Part shown: positions 45,408-54,760 of the stretch, in pieces
Layout: the number at the start of each line of letters is the position of its first letter
Position numbering within the stretch: the first letter of the stretch is position 1
Assembly (NCBI RefSeq): GCF_000380965.1
Contig: NZ_KB905558.1
Coordinates: forward strand, 1,080-65,079
Direction of reading: 5' to 3'
Length of the DNA stretch: 64,000 nucleotides
From: Paenibacillus ginsengihumi DSM 21568
Lineage (GTDB): Bacteria > Bacillota > Bacilli > Paenibacillales > NBRC-103111
Made by a program: the position numbers and the translations under genes
Notes under the pieces: generated by a model
Database searches by the model: none
The model's input: the letters and a program-made list of their open reading frames with translations, nothing else
What the model was told of the DNA's origin: nothing

Positions 45408-45875
45408 TCAGCCCTGGGCCGCATATGCCTGCTTGTTCCGCTCGATTTGAGCGACATGAGAGTCGACATGCTCCGCAAACATCTGGACGATGTCGCGAAG
45501 CGTCTGCTTGCCTGCCACGTTATGGATGCCTGTCCGCTCCCAGTCCTCCGGCTTCAGCGCTTGCAGCACGGGAACCATGCCGGCGCGGAGCAATCTGAAC
45601 ATCTCCAAATACACATTCATATCGAGCGAAGCATAGTCCAGCCTGCCCGCCCAAGCATCCGGGTCGAATTTGAACAGCAGCGGATTCTCCTCGGCGATCA
45701 CCTTCTTCATCCGGTGAATGGCCACCATCTCCGCATCAGCTACATGAACGGCGACCTCCTTGATGCTCCATTTGCCGGGTCCCGGCCTATACGACAAGAG
45801 CGGCTCCGACACGCCTTCCAGTGCGGCCGTCAGCCGCTCGTAGCCCGATGCGTAATGCTGAATAAGCTGTTCCAT
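45408..45875 (-). CDS. DinB/YfiT family protein
   Basis: A 155-residue four-helix metal protein. The three His ligands typical of DinB are visible: one in VAVHVADAE (about 48) and two in FAEHVDSHVAQ near the C-terminus. The family includes bacillithiol S-transferases and YfiT-like hydrolases; here the thiol host chemistry (YtxJ present) makes a thiol transferase possible but unproven. The start at 45875 has AGGAGG 9 bases upstream; the frame runs to 45947 before the site. Confidence 0.88.
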   Translation of the reverse strand: MEQLIQHYASGYERLTAALEGVSEPLLSYRPGPGKWSIKEVAVHVADAEMVAIHRMKKVIAEENPLLFKFDPDAWAGRLDYASLDMNVYLEMFRLLRAGMVPVLQALKPEDWERTGIHNVAGKQTLRDIVQMFAEHVDSHVAQIERNKQAYAAQG

Positions 45876-45961
45876 TTCTTTCGCCTCCTGATCGGATATG
45901 CCGCCCGTGTCCGACTGCCGCGCCGCCGGGCGAGGGCAATCGGGCACAAGCGGCCTGTGCC

Positions 45962-47044
45962 TTATTTTTTCAACAAAAACAGCGTTAATTCCTCCCGGTT
46001 GTGAAACAGCTGCTTCGCTTTTTGCAGCGAGAACGCCGTCTCCAGCACGCCGGTCACTTCGCGGATCGTCTGCAGCGCCTTCTTGTGCATCAGCTTGACC
46101 GTTATAATCGCCGTACCGCCCTGCTGCAGCGCGTCAGCGAGCCCGAGGACGAGCTTGGCCATTTGGTGGGGACTCCAGCTCATATCGCAGACGAGAAGAT
46201 CGAAGGATCCCGCAGCGAATGAGACTTCGTCCGCTCTTTGGCCATAGTAGGTCAGGCGGGGATGGCGCAGCAGGGACGGGTCCAGCTTCGCCGGATCGAC
46301 GGCCGTTACCTTGAGCCCGCGCTCCAGCAGCAGCGAGGTCCAGCCGCCGGGCGCCGCCCCGACATCGAGCGCCGACCGGTATCCGGCGAGGTCGAGTCCG
46401 AACGCCAGCTCCGCTTCAAGCAGCTTGAACTTGGCCCGGGAAATTTGGCCTTCCTCCCGGCGGAAGCGGACCGCGCCGCCCGGCCAGTCGGACAGATTGT
46501 CCTCCGGCCGGGACCAGCCGACGAACGCCTTGCCTGCCTCCAGAAACAAGGACAAAATCCGGTCCGCTTCGCGAACGACAGGCTCCACGCCCCACTCGTC
46601 CGCCAGGAGCCGATCGATCGCCGGCTTCAGCTGCCCCGGGACTGCGCTTTCGGGGACGCGCTCGCCCTTGCGGATCTGCACGGCCGCCCGCAGGCCTGAG
46701 CGCATATCGCCTGCCGCGCGGATAACAGAGCGAATGCCTTCAAGCAGCGCAGCCTCGTCCCCGTCCCAATCGATCTCGGCGTTCACCGGCTGCAGATGCC
46801 GCAAGAAGACGGGCTCGTTGCGCTTGATCCGCTCCAGACCGTCCGCGAACGCCGCGTCCGCCTCCATCATGAACGTCTCGTTCGGCAATATCCAGCGAAA
46901 CGACACCTTCGTCTCGAACAAACGCCGCACTTCCTCCTGCGCCTGCTGGCCATATCCGCGATTGGCCGTGCCGATCGCCCGAAAGACGTTCGCCCCTGGC
47001 TGCGCAGCCGACGTCACTTGATCCGAATGCGCGCTGCCCATCAT
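45962..47044 (-). CDS. RlmM-like FtsJ-type RNA ribose methyltransferase
   Basis: A 360-residue methylase. The N-terminal half looks like a THUMP/RNA-binding domain; the C-terminal half is an FtsJ-type Rossmann fold with SAM motif LDVGAAPGGWTS. The K-D-K-E tetrad can be seen: Lys in ISRAKFKLLEAE, Asp in LLVCDMSW, Lys in ITVKLMHK and Glu in REELTLFLL. E. coli RlmM 2'-O-methylates C2498 of 23S rRNA; the same target is only inferred. The start ATGATG overlaps the ABC ATPase stop, so the two are coupled. Confidence 0.85.
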   Translation of the reverse strand: MMGSAHSDQVTSAAQPGANVFRAIGTANRGYGQQAQEEVRRLFETKVSFRWILPNETFMMEADAAFADGLERIKRNEPVFLRHLQPVNAEIDWDGDEAALLEGIRSVIRAAGDMRSGLRAAVQIRKGERVPESAVPGQLKPAIDRLLADEWGVEPVVREADRILSLFLEAGKAFVGWSRPEDNLSDWPGGAVRFRREEGQISRAKFKLLEAELAFGLDLAGYRSALDVGAAPGGWTSLLLERGLKVTAVDPAKLDPSLLRHPRLTYYGQRADEVSFAAGSFDLLVCDMSWSPHQMAKLVLGLADALQQGGTAIITVKLMHKKALQTIREVTGVLETAFSLQKAKQLFHNREELTLFLLKK

Positions 47045-47820
47045 CCGAGCACCTTGATCCAGGGCCTGTCGTGGAACCAGTCAACCTTGACCTGCACCTG
47101 GTACGCCTTCAGCAAATTTTCTTCGTTCAGCACGTTCCGCTTTTCGCCGGAGGCGACGATTCTGCCCTGTTCGATCAGCGCGACATGCGTAAATACCGGC
47201 ATAATTTCTTCGATGTGATGCGTAACGTACACGATCGTTAAATCTCCCCGCCCCAAATCTTCAATATCGGCCAGCAGCCGTTCCCGCTCATACAAGTCCA
47301 GGCCCGAGCACGGCTCATCCATAATGAGCAGCTGCGGGTCGGACATCATCGCCCGCGCCAGCAGCACCTTCTTCCGCTCGCCCTGCGACAGCGTGGCCAG
47401 CGGCTGGTTCGCCACATGGCCGAGCCGCACCCGCTCGAGCATGGCGTGCGCCTTGTCCTTCACGGCGGCAGGAATTACCTCGTAAAACCGCAAAAAAGCG
47501 AAAGCTCCCGTCGCTACCGCTTCCCATACAGGGTCCGCCGCCCCCAGCTTCTCGAACAGCGATTGGCTGATATAGCCGATCTGCCTGCGCACCTCGCGAA
47601 CGTCGCATTCCCCGTAAGTGCGGCCCAATACTTCCACTTTGCCGCGGCTCGGAAACTGGTAAGCGTTCATCAGCTCAAGCATCGTCGTCTTCCCCGAACC
47701 GTTCTTGCCGAGGATGACCCAATGCTCGCTGGAGCCGATCGTAAGGCTCACGTCGGATAAAATCGTTCTTCCTTCTCTAATAAAATCGATATTGCGCATG
47801 GCAACGACTTGCTGCGACAA
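47041..47820 (-). CDS. ABC ATPase (YlmA/ModF-like) without a permease
   Basis: A 259-residue ATPase. Walker A LGKNGSGKTT, Q-loop IGYISQSLFEK, signature LSQGERKKV, Walker B LLIMDEPCSGLD and switch His (YVTHHIEE). It resembles YlmA-type soluble ATPases. The start is TTG at 47820 with AGGTG 9 bases upstream. No permease or binding protein is in the operon; it is coupled to an rRNA methylase downstream and a receiver-like protein upstream, so it may not be a transporter subunit. Confidence 0.88.
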   Translation of the reverse strand: MSQQVVAMRNIDFIREGRTILSDVSLTIGSSEHWVILGKNGSGKTTMLELMNAYQFPSRGKVEVLGRTYGECDVREVRRQIGYISQSLFEKLGAADPVWEAVATGAFAFLRFYEVIPAAVKDKAHAMLERVRLGHVANQPLATLSQGERKKVLLARAMMSDPQLLIMDEPCSGLDLYERERLLADIEDLGRGDLTIVYVTHHIEEIMPVFTHVALIEQGRIVASGEKRNVLNEENLLKAYQVQVKVDWFHDRPWIKVLG

Positions 47821-47847
47821 TCTGCATCACACCTGTTCTGTTACGAT

Positions 47848-48189
47848 TTACGGCTTGCTGGCCCGGGCGATCTCCCGGAGCGTCTCTTCCGGCACCGGAC
47901 CGTTAAAAAGCTGCACGCCGTCCGGCCTGGCCGCGTACAGCGCCTGATACATGCGCTGCCGACCGACATCGCTCGACGTATGCAAATAAATGCGGCGCGG
48001 AAAGCGGCCGGCGGCAATCAGACCGCACACGGCGTCCATGCCGCTGGGCTGTCCCCAGCCGAGGTCGTAGTCGAGCGACAGCACGTCGACCTCGCATTCC
48101 TTGAGCAGCAGCAGGCATTCCTCCGCGCTGCGGGCATGGACGAAGCCGGGCGGACAGCGGCGGGCATCATCCAAAAATACGTGAATCAT
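47848..48189 (-). CDS. cREC: cyclic-phosphate processing receiver-domain protein
   Basis: A 113-residue single-domain protein. FLDDARRCPPGFVHARSAEECLLLL at the N-terminus and SLDYDLG with a GMDAVC phrase match the cREC (cyclic-phosphate processing Receiver) pattern: receiver-like acidic residues (two Asp at 6-7 and Asp in SLDYD) but no conventional receiver context. The family is predicted to act on cyclic phosphate ends of RNA or nucleotides. Its ATG overlaps the nfo stop as ATGA, so it is translated with an AP endonuclease. The start has no separate strong site. Confidence 0.8.
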   Translation of the reverse strand: MIHVFLDDARRCPPGFVHARSAEECLLLLKECEVDVLSLDYDLGWGQPSGMDAVCGLIAAGRFPRRIYLHTSSDVGRQRMYQALYAARPDGVQLFNGPVPEETLREIARASKP

Positions 48190-49025
48190 CGCTCCGCAAG
48201 CTCCTTCACATAGCGGATTTCGGAGGCGTGCGTCATCCCCTTGAGCACGGGCGTCTCCAGCACGACGGGAAGCGAAGCGGAGCGCAAGTACCTGAGCAGC
48301 GGGATAAACCGCCGCTCCCCGATCTCTCCCCGGCCGATCGGCGCATGCCGGTCTTTGCCCATGCCGCGCGGGTAGACGGAATCGTTCAGATGCACCGCCC
48401 TCAGCAGAGACAAATAACCGAGCGTCGCCGCATGGCTTTGGAGCCGGCTCCAGCCGTCCTCGCCGGCGGGCCACAGTCCGGATGCGTAAGCATGGCACGT
48501 ATCGAAGCAAAAGCCGATCAGCTCCGGCCGCTCGCACAAGCTGCGCACCTGCATCAGCTCCTCCAGCGTCGTGCCCATGCCCGATCCTTCGCCCGCCTGA
48601 TTCTCGATCAGCAGCAGCGCTTGTCCTGAAAAGTCAGCCAACACCTCATTCATACATTGTATAATATTTTTATAGCCTTGTAACGAGTCTTTTCCCTTAT
48701 ATTTGCCAAAATGCACGACGATGCCGACCGAACCGCATGCATCGGCGATCTCGAGATCGTTGCGGAGGGAAGCGACCGTCGCTTTGCGCAGCTCCCCTTC
48801 ATCCGTCGCCATATTCGTCGGATACGGCGTATGGGCGATGCTGGCAATCCCGCGCTCGCGGCAGAATGCCGCGCACAGCTCGGCATCCTTGCGGTCGAAC
48901 GACTTGATTGCCAGACTGCGCGGGTTTTTGGGAAAATATTGAAAGGCGTCGGCACCGATCTGCGCGGCCGTCTTGGCCGCCGCCAAATATCCGCCGCGAA
49001 TGCTGATGTGGCAGCCTGCTTTCAT
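48186..49025 (-). CDS. nfo: Endonuclease IV (AP endonuclease)
   Basis: A 279-residue TIM-barrel zinc enzyme. The pattern begins GCHISIRGGY; ligands are visible in VVHFGKYKG (His), LLIENQAGEG (Glu), GFCFDTCHAYASG (Asp, His), VHLNDS (His, Asp) and LETPVLKG (Glu). It cuts 5' of abasic sites in DNA. The ATG at 49025 has GGAAGGGGAG 7 bases upstream. It lies 19 bases after the Fpg/Nei glycosylase gene, so a glycosylase and an AP endonuclease for the same repair path are co-expressed. Confidence 0.93.
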   Translation of the reverse strand: MKAGCHISIRGGYLAAAKTAAQIGADAFQYFPKNPRSLAIKSFDRKDAELCAAFCRERGIASIAHTPYPTNMATDEGELRKATVASLRNDLEIADACGSVGIVVHFGKYKGKDSLQGYKNIIQCMNEVLADFSGQALLLIENQAGEGSGMGTTLEELMQVRSLCERPELIGFCFDTCHAYASGLWPAGEDGWSRLQSHAATLGYLSLLRAVHLNDSVYPRGMGKDRHAPIGRGEIGERRFIPLLRYLRSASLPVVLETPVLKGMTHASEIRYVKELAER

Positions 49026-49044
49026 CGTCTTCTCCCCTTCCGCG

Positions 49045-49854
49045 TCAGTGCTGGCATTGCGGGCAGCAAAACGATTTTTTCGACGAAACGTTCCGGCGCT
49101 CGATCAGACCGCCGCAGCGCGCGCACGGCTCGCCCTCCCGGTCGTACACGCGGCAGCGGCGGTCGAAGCCTCCCGTCAGCGCATCCCCTTGAAACAGCGG
49201 CATTTCCATATAGCCGCCGTACTGCACCGCTTCCCGGAGCAGCTCGCGCATCGCGCGAAACAGCGCATCCCATTCCACTGCGGACAACGACGCCGGCTTG
49301 CGCGCCGGCAGCAGCCTGGCCTGAAAGCATATTTCGTCCGAGTAGCAGTTGCCGATGCCCGACAGCACGCTCTGGTCGGTCAGCGCGCTCTTGAGCGTCC
49401 CGCTGCGGGCGCGCAGCAGCGCGGCGAACCGCTCGGCGGTCAATGCCGGATCGAACGGGTCCGGCCCCAGCTTGCGCAGCCGCTGCTCCGCCTCCTCCGG
49501 GCGGTACAGGTGCAAATAGCCGAGCCGCAGCCCGATAAAGTACAGATGCTCTGCGCCAAAGCTGATCGTCACCTGCACTGTCCTGTCCGGCTTCCGCTCC
49601 TTACGCCCGAAGAACATGATGCCGCCCAGCATCAAATGAAGCAACAGCACCTGATCGCCCGTCAAATGAAACAGCAGATGCTTGGCCCGCCGCTCCACGC
49701 GGGTAACGGCTTGTCCCGTTATCCGCCGGCGGAACGCATCCGGGTCCGTATTGATCGATTTCACCCGCTCGATCTCCGTATTGGTGATCGTCCTGCCGAC
49801 TACCAATTCGCTGAGCAGCATGCGGTATGTTTCCATTTCCGGCAATTCCGGCAT
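49045..49854 (-). CDS. Fpg/Nei family DNA glycosylase
   Basis: A 269-residue base-excision glycosylase/lyase. MPELPEMET gives the catalytic Pro2 and Glu3; Lys in RRAKHLLF, the SGIGNCYSDEICF helix-two-turn-helix, and a C-terminal zinc finger (two CxxC pairs: CARC and CPQC) are intact. The usual HLGMxG loop is HLMLGG here, so it may be a paralogue rather than the main MutM. The start at 49854 has GGGAGGG 7 bases upstream; the frame to 49917 precedes the site. Confidence 0.9.
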   Translation of the reverse strand: MPELPEMETYRMLLSELVVGRTITNTEIERVKSINTDPDAFRRRITGQAVTRVERRAKHLLFHLTGDQVLLLHLMLGGIMFFGRKERKPDRTVQVTISFGAEHLYFIGLRLGYLHLYRPEEAEQRLRKLGPDPFDPALTAERFAALLRARSGTLKSALTDQSVLSGIGNCYSDEICFQARLLPARKPASLSAVEWDALFRAMRELLREAVQYGGYMEMPLFQGDALTGGFDRRCRVYDREGEPCARCGGLIERRNVSSKKSFCCPQCQH

Positions 49855-49929
49855 CGGCTTGATCCCTCCCAAACGCACCATTCTTTCCCTAGACTTCCTT
49901 GTTGCCAGGGAAATCATGCAGAGCCGGCT

Positions 49930-51681
49930 TCAAAAGCCTTCCAGAAACAGCTCCTGCTGCTGCGGTGCGTCAGAGGCCCGTGCCTTGCGCGAAGAACGTC
50001 CCTTCCCGGCAGAGGCGGCATAGAGCCTGTCGCCGCCTCGGGACTCCCCGCCGCCCGCGCGCTGCGCCTGGCGCTGCCGTTCCCGCTCCAGCTTGCGGCG
50101 CAGCCGCTCGATCCGTTTGGCCAGCTCGCTGCGCTCTTTGCCCGCCGCGCCTGCCCGGCCCGCCTCCCGCTGCCGCCTGCCGGCTCCGCCGGACGGGAAC
50201 CGCTCCCGGCGCAAATGCGCATCCAGCGCTTCCTCGGCGTACTGCAGCGCCACGTCGTAGCGCTTCTCCTTGTGCTCGTAATGCATGGACAGCTCGATGT
50301 ACGGCTCGAGCGACGGAACGAACCGCTCTGCCCGCTCCGATATGTACAGCCGCCACAGCCGGCAGGCGACATCGCTGCGCCGACGCTGCTTGAAAAAGGC
50401 GGCCAGCGGCAGCAGCGCGGCCGCTGCGCCGGCAGCCTCCGCTCCTTCCGCCGTCAAATCTTCGGCGAGCCGTTCCAATAGTTCGTCGGCCTGCCTGTGC
50501 AGCCCTGTCTTCTCCAGCCACAGCCCGTGGCGAACGATCTCGTCGGCCCCGAAGAGGCGCAGCTCGGACCATTCCGCCTCCCCCTCCGCAATGCGGGAAA
50601 AATGGATCGCCAGCCCCGCCAGCGACAGCACGTCCAGCTCGTTGTGCTCGAATACCGGACGCAGAATCCGCGGGTCCCGCTCGGCCAAATATTGGAAATA
50701 AAGAGCAGGGGCCAGCGAACCGGGCACGTCGTCAGTCCGGACGACCCCGAGCCGGTCTTCCTCGACCTGGCCGAGCCGGCACGACGGCAAAGAATGCTTC
50801 CACAAGCTGCGCGACGGATACAGGAAATCGATATGTCCCAGCGGCTCGTCCGGCTGCGCGATGCGGTTCATCACGTAGCGGCTCTTCAGAATCGGCCAAT
50901 CGAACGATTTGCCGTTGTACGAGACGAGATACGGGCGTTCGGCCAGCCGTGCCGCCACATGCTTCAGCATCGCCTCCTCCTCGCCGGGATGCCGAATCAG
51001 CAGCTGTTCGACAATAAACCGGCCTTCCTCCCAAAAGCCGAGGCCAACCATAAACGGCACATTGCCTGCGCCCAGCCCGAGACCGGTCGTCTCCGTATCG
51101 AGGAACAGCAGCCGGTCCCATGCCGCGCTGCGTTCATCGGCGCGGCCGCCTGTGTCGTTAGAGAGCGCGGCGCTGCGTTCTGCGCCCGGCCCGGCGCTAT
51201 CTTCGCGCGCAGCCGCTTGGCCGGCCCCACGCCGCGGAGACGCGGACGTTCCCTTGCTCAGCAGCGGAGCAAGCACTCTTCCGCGCAGATCGCCCAGGCG
51301 GTAGCGGCCGTGCCGATGCTCCGGCTCGTACGCCTTGCGCCGCAGGATGAACTCACCTTCCCCCGCCGTATGCAGCGCCGCCGCGAGCGGCGTCCATTCG
51401 CCGCCTTCCGACTGCAGCTCCTTCGTCCCGCTGCCGCCGGTTTCTTCCGTGATCGGCCTGCCATCAGCTTCATCCGCGACCGGCCTGCCAGCGGCTTCAT
51501 CCGCAACCGGCCTGACCCCAGCCGTCCCTTCCGCTGCCGCCGAATGTCCCCTTTCACCTGCCGCCGCTTGGCCGCCGCACGGCTTATTGCCTTCCGCTGC
51601 CGACGCCTTGGCCTCTGCCGGCGCGGACTCTGCCGACCTCGACTTGAGCTGCCGCTGCAGCCGTTCCCTGAGCGAGCTCAT
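49930..51681 (-). CDS. mrfB: MrfB (YprB): RNase H-like DEDDh exonuclease
   Basis: A 583-residue protein. The exonuclease core starts at about 190 with FLDTETTGLG (Asp195, Glu197), continues through SYNGKSFDWP and ends with EHNELDVLSL, the His and Asp of a DEDDh site. A helical TPR-like region (about 400-510) and a basic C-terminus follow. The N-terminal 185 residues are low complexity with repeats of VADEA.GRP and make it longer than Bacillus YprB. In B. subtilis, MrfA and MrfB repair mitomycin C damage in a UvrA-independent path. The ATG at 51681 has GGAGTG 7 bases upstream. Confidence 0.88.
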   Translation of the reverse strand: MSSLRERLQRQLKSRSAESAPAEAKASAAEGNKPCGGQAAAGERGHSAAAEGTAGVRPVADEAAGRPVADEADGRPITEETGGSGTKELQSEGGEWTPLAAALHTAGEGEFILRRKAYEPEHRHGRYRLGDLRGRVLAPLLSKGTSASPRRGAGQAAAREDSAGPGAERSAALSNDTGGRADERSAAWDRLLFLDTETTGLGLGAGNVPFMVGLGFWEEGRFIVEQLLIRHPGEEEAMLKHVAARLAERPYLVSYNGKSFDWPILKSRYVMNRIAQPDEPLGHIDFLYPSRSLWKHSLPSCRLGQVEEDRLGVVRTDDVPGSLAPALYFQYLAERDPRILRPVFEHNELDVLSLAGLAIHFSRIAEGEAEWSELRLFGADEIVRHGLWLEKTGLHRQADELLERLAEDLTAEGAEAAGAAAALLPLAAFFKQRRRSDVACRLWRLYISERAERFVPSLEPYIELSMHYEHKEKRYDVALQYAEEALDAHLRRERFPSGGAGRRQREAGRAGAAGKERSELAKRIERLRRKLERERQRQAQRAGGGESRGGDRLYAASAGKGRSSRKARASDAPQQQELFLEGF

Positions 51682-51687
51682 CAGACA

Positions 51688-51846
51688 TCACTCCGTAATG
51701 TGTTTCAAGATTTTGCCCGGATTGCCTGCTACCATCGTATCTGCCGGGACGTCTTTGGTGACGACGGAGCCTGCGGCAACAATGGAATTATCGCCAATGC
51801 TGACGCCGGGCAAGATGACGCTGCTGCCGCCAATCCACATTGTTAC
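51688..51846 (-). pseudogene. Maltose/galactoside O-acetyltransferase remnant (C-terminal 52 residues)
   Basis: Reading on the minus strand, [19 protein letters not shown], then a Ala-Gly-Ser-Val-Val block and [11 protein letters not shown], is the last turn of a left-handed beta-helix acetyltransferase. The first two thirds of the enzyme, including its catalytic His, are missing, and the sequence just upstream is a GTGAAG..TGCACAC near-repeat that runs into the mrfA stop region. It sits between mrfA and mrfB. Confidence 0.8.
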
Positions 51847-51899
51847 CAAAATCAGGTGTGCCAGCTTCACACTGTGCAGCTGCATACAAGTGTGCAACT

Positions 51900-54149
51900 T
51901 CACAATAAATCCAGCAATTGCATGCTCATTTTTTTCGCATTCGGTCCTTCGATCTCCGTACCGATGCAAGAAGGGCAGCCGTCCTCGCAAGGACATTGGC
52001 GGATCAGGCTTGCCGCCGCCTGCTTGATTTCGTCGAACCGCTTGTACACTTCCTCGGCCAGCCCGATGCCGCCAGGATAATGATCATAGATGAAAATCGT
52101 GGGCAGCTGCGTATACTCGGCGCGAATCTGCGACACGACGTGGATGTCGCTGCGGTCGCACATGACATGGACCGGGACGATGTGCCTCAGCACGTTGGAT
52201 ATGCCAAGCAGCAGCTGCTCCAGGATGTTGGTGCCCAGCTGCGGATCGGTCTCGGCCAGCTCGATCCACGCCGCGCTGGTATGCAGTTCCTGTTCGGGCA
52301 GATGAATCGGCCCGTACCCGATATTTTCGAACGTGCTCAGCTTGATTTTTTTGAAAATGGTCGGCATCGCATTCACGACGACATCGCCGAAATGCAAGGC
52401 GGATGCCCGTCTCTGATTTGTTCTGTCTATGTCCAGCACCTTCAGCTTGACGGCCAAATTCGCATCCGTGTAATACTCGACATCGACTTCCCGCACATAA
52501 GCCTTCTTATGATCCCAGTCCAGCTTTTCAACTTGATACTGCATGCCTTCGTGCAAATAAATCGCTTCGTCGTGCAACAGGGTCATGGCGCTGAAACGGT
52601 CCATCTCCCCGATAATTTTCACATTCGCCACGTCGGACTGGTCGACGATCACGACATTTTCCTGCGCTGCCGAGCGCAGGCTGACCTCGCTGGCCGGGAA
52701 CGATTGATTCGCCCAGTAAAATGTCTCACCCGAGCGGTGCAGCACGCGCTCCTCCACCAAATATTCCAGGATGTCCTCGATATCCAGCGGTCCGAACTCC
52801 TCCCCTTTTTTGAAGGGCAGTTCGTAAGCCGCGCATCGTAAATGATCGACGAGAATGATCAGATTTTCCGGGTTGATGCGCGCGGATTCCGGCGAGCGGT
52901 CGAAAAAATATTCCGGATTGTGCACAATGTACTGATCGATCGGCGTGTTGCCGGCGACCATCACGACCAGCGCCTCGCCATGACGCCTTCCGGCCCGTCC
53001 CGCCTGCTGCCATGTGCTCGCTACGCTCCCGGGGTACCCTGTCATGATGCACACCTGCAGCTGTCCGATATCGACCCCGAGCTCCAGGGCGTTCGTGCTG
53101 ACGACGCCCAAAATTTCCCCGTTTCTCAGGCCGCGTTCGATCTCCCGCCGCTGCTTCGGCAAATATCCGCCGCGATAGCCGCGGATGGACTGCTTGCCAA
53201 TCTCGTCCTTCACCAGCTCCTGAAGATGACTCAAAATGATTTCGACCCTTACGCGGCTGCGGGCAAAGACGATGGTCTGGATCTTGCTTGCCAAAAACTG
53301 CTTGGCCAGGCGGTTTACTTCGACTGTGGCGCTTTTTCGGATGTTGAGCGCTTTGTTGACGATCGGCGGGTTATAAAAAACAAAATGCTTCCTCCCTCTC
53401 GGCGCTCCGTTATCGTCAATGAGGCGCATCGGGCTTCCCGTCAACTGCTCGGCAAGCTCTTGCGGGTTGGCGATCGTGGCAGACGTACATATAAAAAGCG
53501 GGCTGCTTCCGTAAAATCGGCAGATGCGCTTCAGCCGCCGGATGACATTGGCCACATGGCTGCCGAACACGCCGCGGTATGTATGAAGCTCGTCGATGAC
53601 AATATATTTCAAATTGCTGAACAGGCTGACCCATTTCGTATGATGCGGCAGAATCGCGGAGTGCAGCATGTCCGGGTTCGTGATGACGATATGCCCGGCA
53701 TTGCGGACGAGCTGGCGAATCGCCGGAGACGTGTCGCCGTCGTAAGTGTAGCTTTTGATATCGATGCCCATCTCGGCGATGATTTCGTTCAACTCGCTCT
53801 TCTGATCCTGCGCCAGCGCCTTGGTCGGAAACAAGTACAGCGCGCGGCTGCTGTCGTCTTCGGCGATCGCCTGCAGCACGGGCAGGTTGTAGCACAGCGT
53901 TTTGCCGGAAGCGGTCGGCGTAACGGCGACGATATGCTCCCCCTTGCGCACCGTTTCGTAGGCGGAATATTGATGGGTGTACAGCTGCTTGATGCCGCGC
54001 TTGGACAGAGCCGCTTGAATGCGCCCGTCCACGCTGTCCGGCATCGGCCGCAACCTCGCCTCCCGGGGTTCAACCTCGTGCCAATGCACGATATGCTCAT
54101 GCCCTTTCAACTCTTCGATGAATTGGGCTAACGACTTTTTGCGAAACAT
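51900..54149 (-). CDS. mrfA: MrfA (YprA): DEAD/H-box helicase with C-terminal zinc-binding domain
   Basis: A 749-residue 3'-5' superfamily 2 helicase. Walker A TPTASGKT (77-84), DELH (186-189), TSATIAN, and the second RecA domain with [12 protein letters not shown] and QQAGRAGRR. The C-terminal MZB domain ends in four cysteines ([10 protein letters not shown]) that bind zinc. It cooperates with MrfB to remove mitomycin-type lesions. The ATG at 54149 has GGAGAGGA 6 bases upstream. Between it and mrfB lies an acetyltransferase remnant. Confidence 0.92.
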   Translation of the reverse strand: MFRKKSLAQFIEELKGHEHIVHWHEVEPREARLRPMPDSVDGRIQAALSKRGIKQLYTHQYSAYETVRKGEHIVAVTPTASGKTLCYNLPVLQAIAEDDSSRALYLFPTKALAQDQKSELNEIIAEMGIDIKSYTYDGDTSPAIRQLVRNAGHIVITNPDMLHSAILPHHTKWVSLFSNLKYIVIDELHTYRGVFGSHVANVIRRLKRICRFYGSSPLFICTSATIANPQELAEQLTGSPMRLIDDNGAPRGRKHFVFYNPPIVNKALNIRKSATVEVNRLAKQFLASKIQTIVFARSRVRVEIILSHLQELVKDEIGKQSIRGYRGGYLPKQRREIERGLRNGEILGVVSTNALELGVDIGQLQVCIMTGYPGSVASTWQQAGRAGRRHGEALVVMVAGNTPIDQYIVHNPEYFFDRSPESARINPENLIILVDHLRCAAYELPFKKGEEFGPLDIEDILEYLVEERVLHRSGETFYWANQSFPASEVSLRSAAQENVVIVDQSDVANVKIIGEMDRFSAMTLLHDEAIYLHEGMQYQVEKLDWDHKKAYVREVDVEYYTDANLAVKLKVLDIDRTNQRRASALHFGDVVVNAMPTIFKKIKLSTFENIGYGPIHLPEQELHTSAAWIELAETDPQLGTNILEQLLLGISNVLRHIVPVHVMCDRSDIHVVSQIRAEYTQLPTIFIYDHYPGGIGLAEEVYKRFDEIKQAAASLIRQCPCEDGCPSCIGTEIEGPNAKKMSMQLLDLL

Positions 54150-54252
54150 CGTATCCTCTCCAAACTGCGAAAACCAAACTGAGAACTGCTGTTCCCCCCA
54201 TTATAAACTTCAAGCGCGGATTAATAAAGCCCCCGGCTATTTGTTCGTTACT

Positions 54253-54366
54253 GAAAGTTTAACTTCGCTAAAGCGATAAAGCGAAGTGCGACTTGCTGTA
54301 CCAAGAAAAACAACCGCTAAGCCGCGGTCGCTCATCCTTGAATGGACTTCGATAGACGTTTTTCTT
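54253..54366 (+). repeat. R3 dispersed repeat, short copy
   Basis: AAAGTTTAACTT-GCTAAA is followed by ATAAAGCGAA-TGCGAC-T, CTGTACCAAGAAAAAC and, after a degenerate stretch, TCGATAGA-G-TTTTCTT. All blocks recur in the same order on the minus strand at 21544-21709, except for about 47 bases missing here. The gap 54150-54252 holds no gene that I see. Confidence 0.75.
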
Positions 54367-54554
54367 TCAATATCAGAAAGTTTAAATCCTTTACAGGTCT
54401 AAAACGAGAGGGTTGAGCCCGGGGAGAGGCGGCCAACCAGATGATCGGAGAGCGGGCCGGCCCATGTGCCCGGGGAGGGGCTGCGTTAACACGAAGCACG
54501 GGGCCGCCGGCTAAGCTTCCCCCTGCAGCAATGTTTAGGTTTGCACCATTAAAG
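54367..54554. other. GC-rich non-coding stretch, nothing recognised
   Basis: About 190 bases with many short GC palindromes (GGGCCGGCCC, CCCGGGGAG) and no convincing gene on either strand. It ends in an intrinsic terminator on the plus strand. A structured RNA is possible but matches no class I know. Confidence 0.3.
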
Positions 54555-54581
54555 GATCTTGCCGAAGGCAAGGTCTTTTTT
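54555..54581 (+). terminator. Orphan intrinsic terminator
   Basis: GATCTTGCC, GAA loop, GGCAAGGTC (one T-G pair) and six Ts. No gene ends upstream on the plus strand within 400 bases. Confidence 0.7.
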
Positions 54582-54760
54582 ACGATAATTTTCGTATCAT
54601 TCGTCCGGATGGCCTATATACATAGATTGACGGCATTTCCGTACAAGTTCTGCCAGACGGGCCGGCCGAAAAGCGCCTGCAATAACGGTAACGGTTGGGC
54701 GATTAACAGGCGGAAGGTGCGGCCGGCTCATCGACTACCCCATTCGTCGAGGTGATCTGT

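Noticed and set aside
54332-54755. Frames on both strands in the 54.3-54.75 kb gap
   Set aside because: No ribosome sites, no family likeness, and they cross the R3 repeat and an intrinsic terminator.
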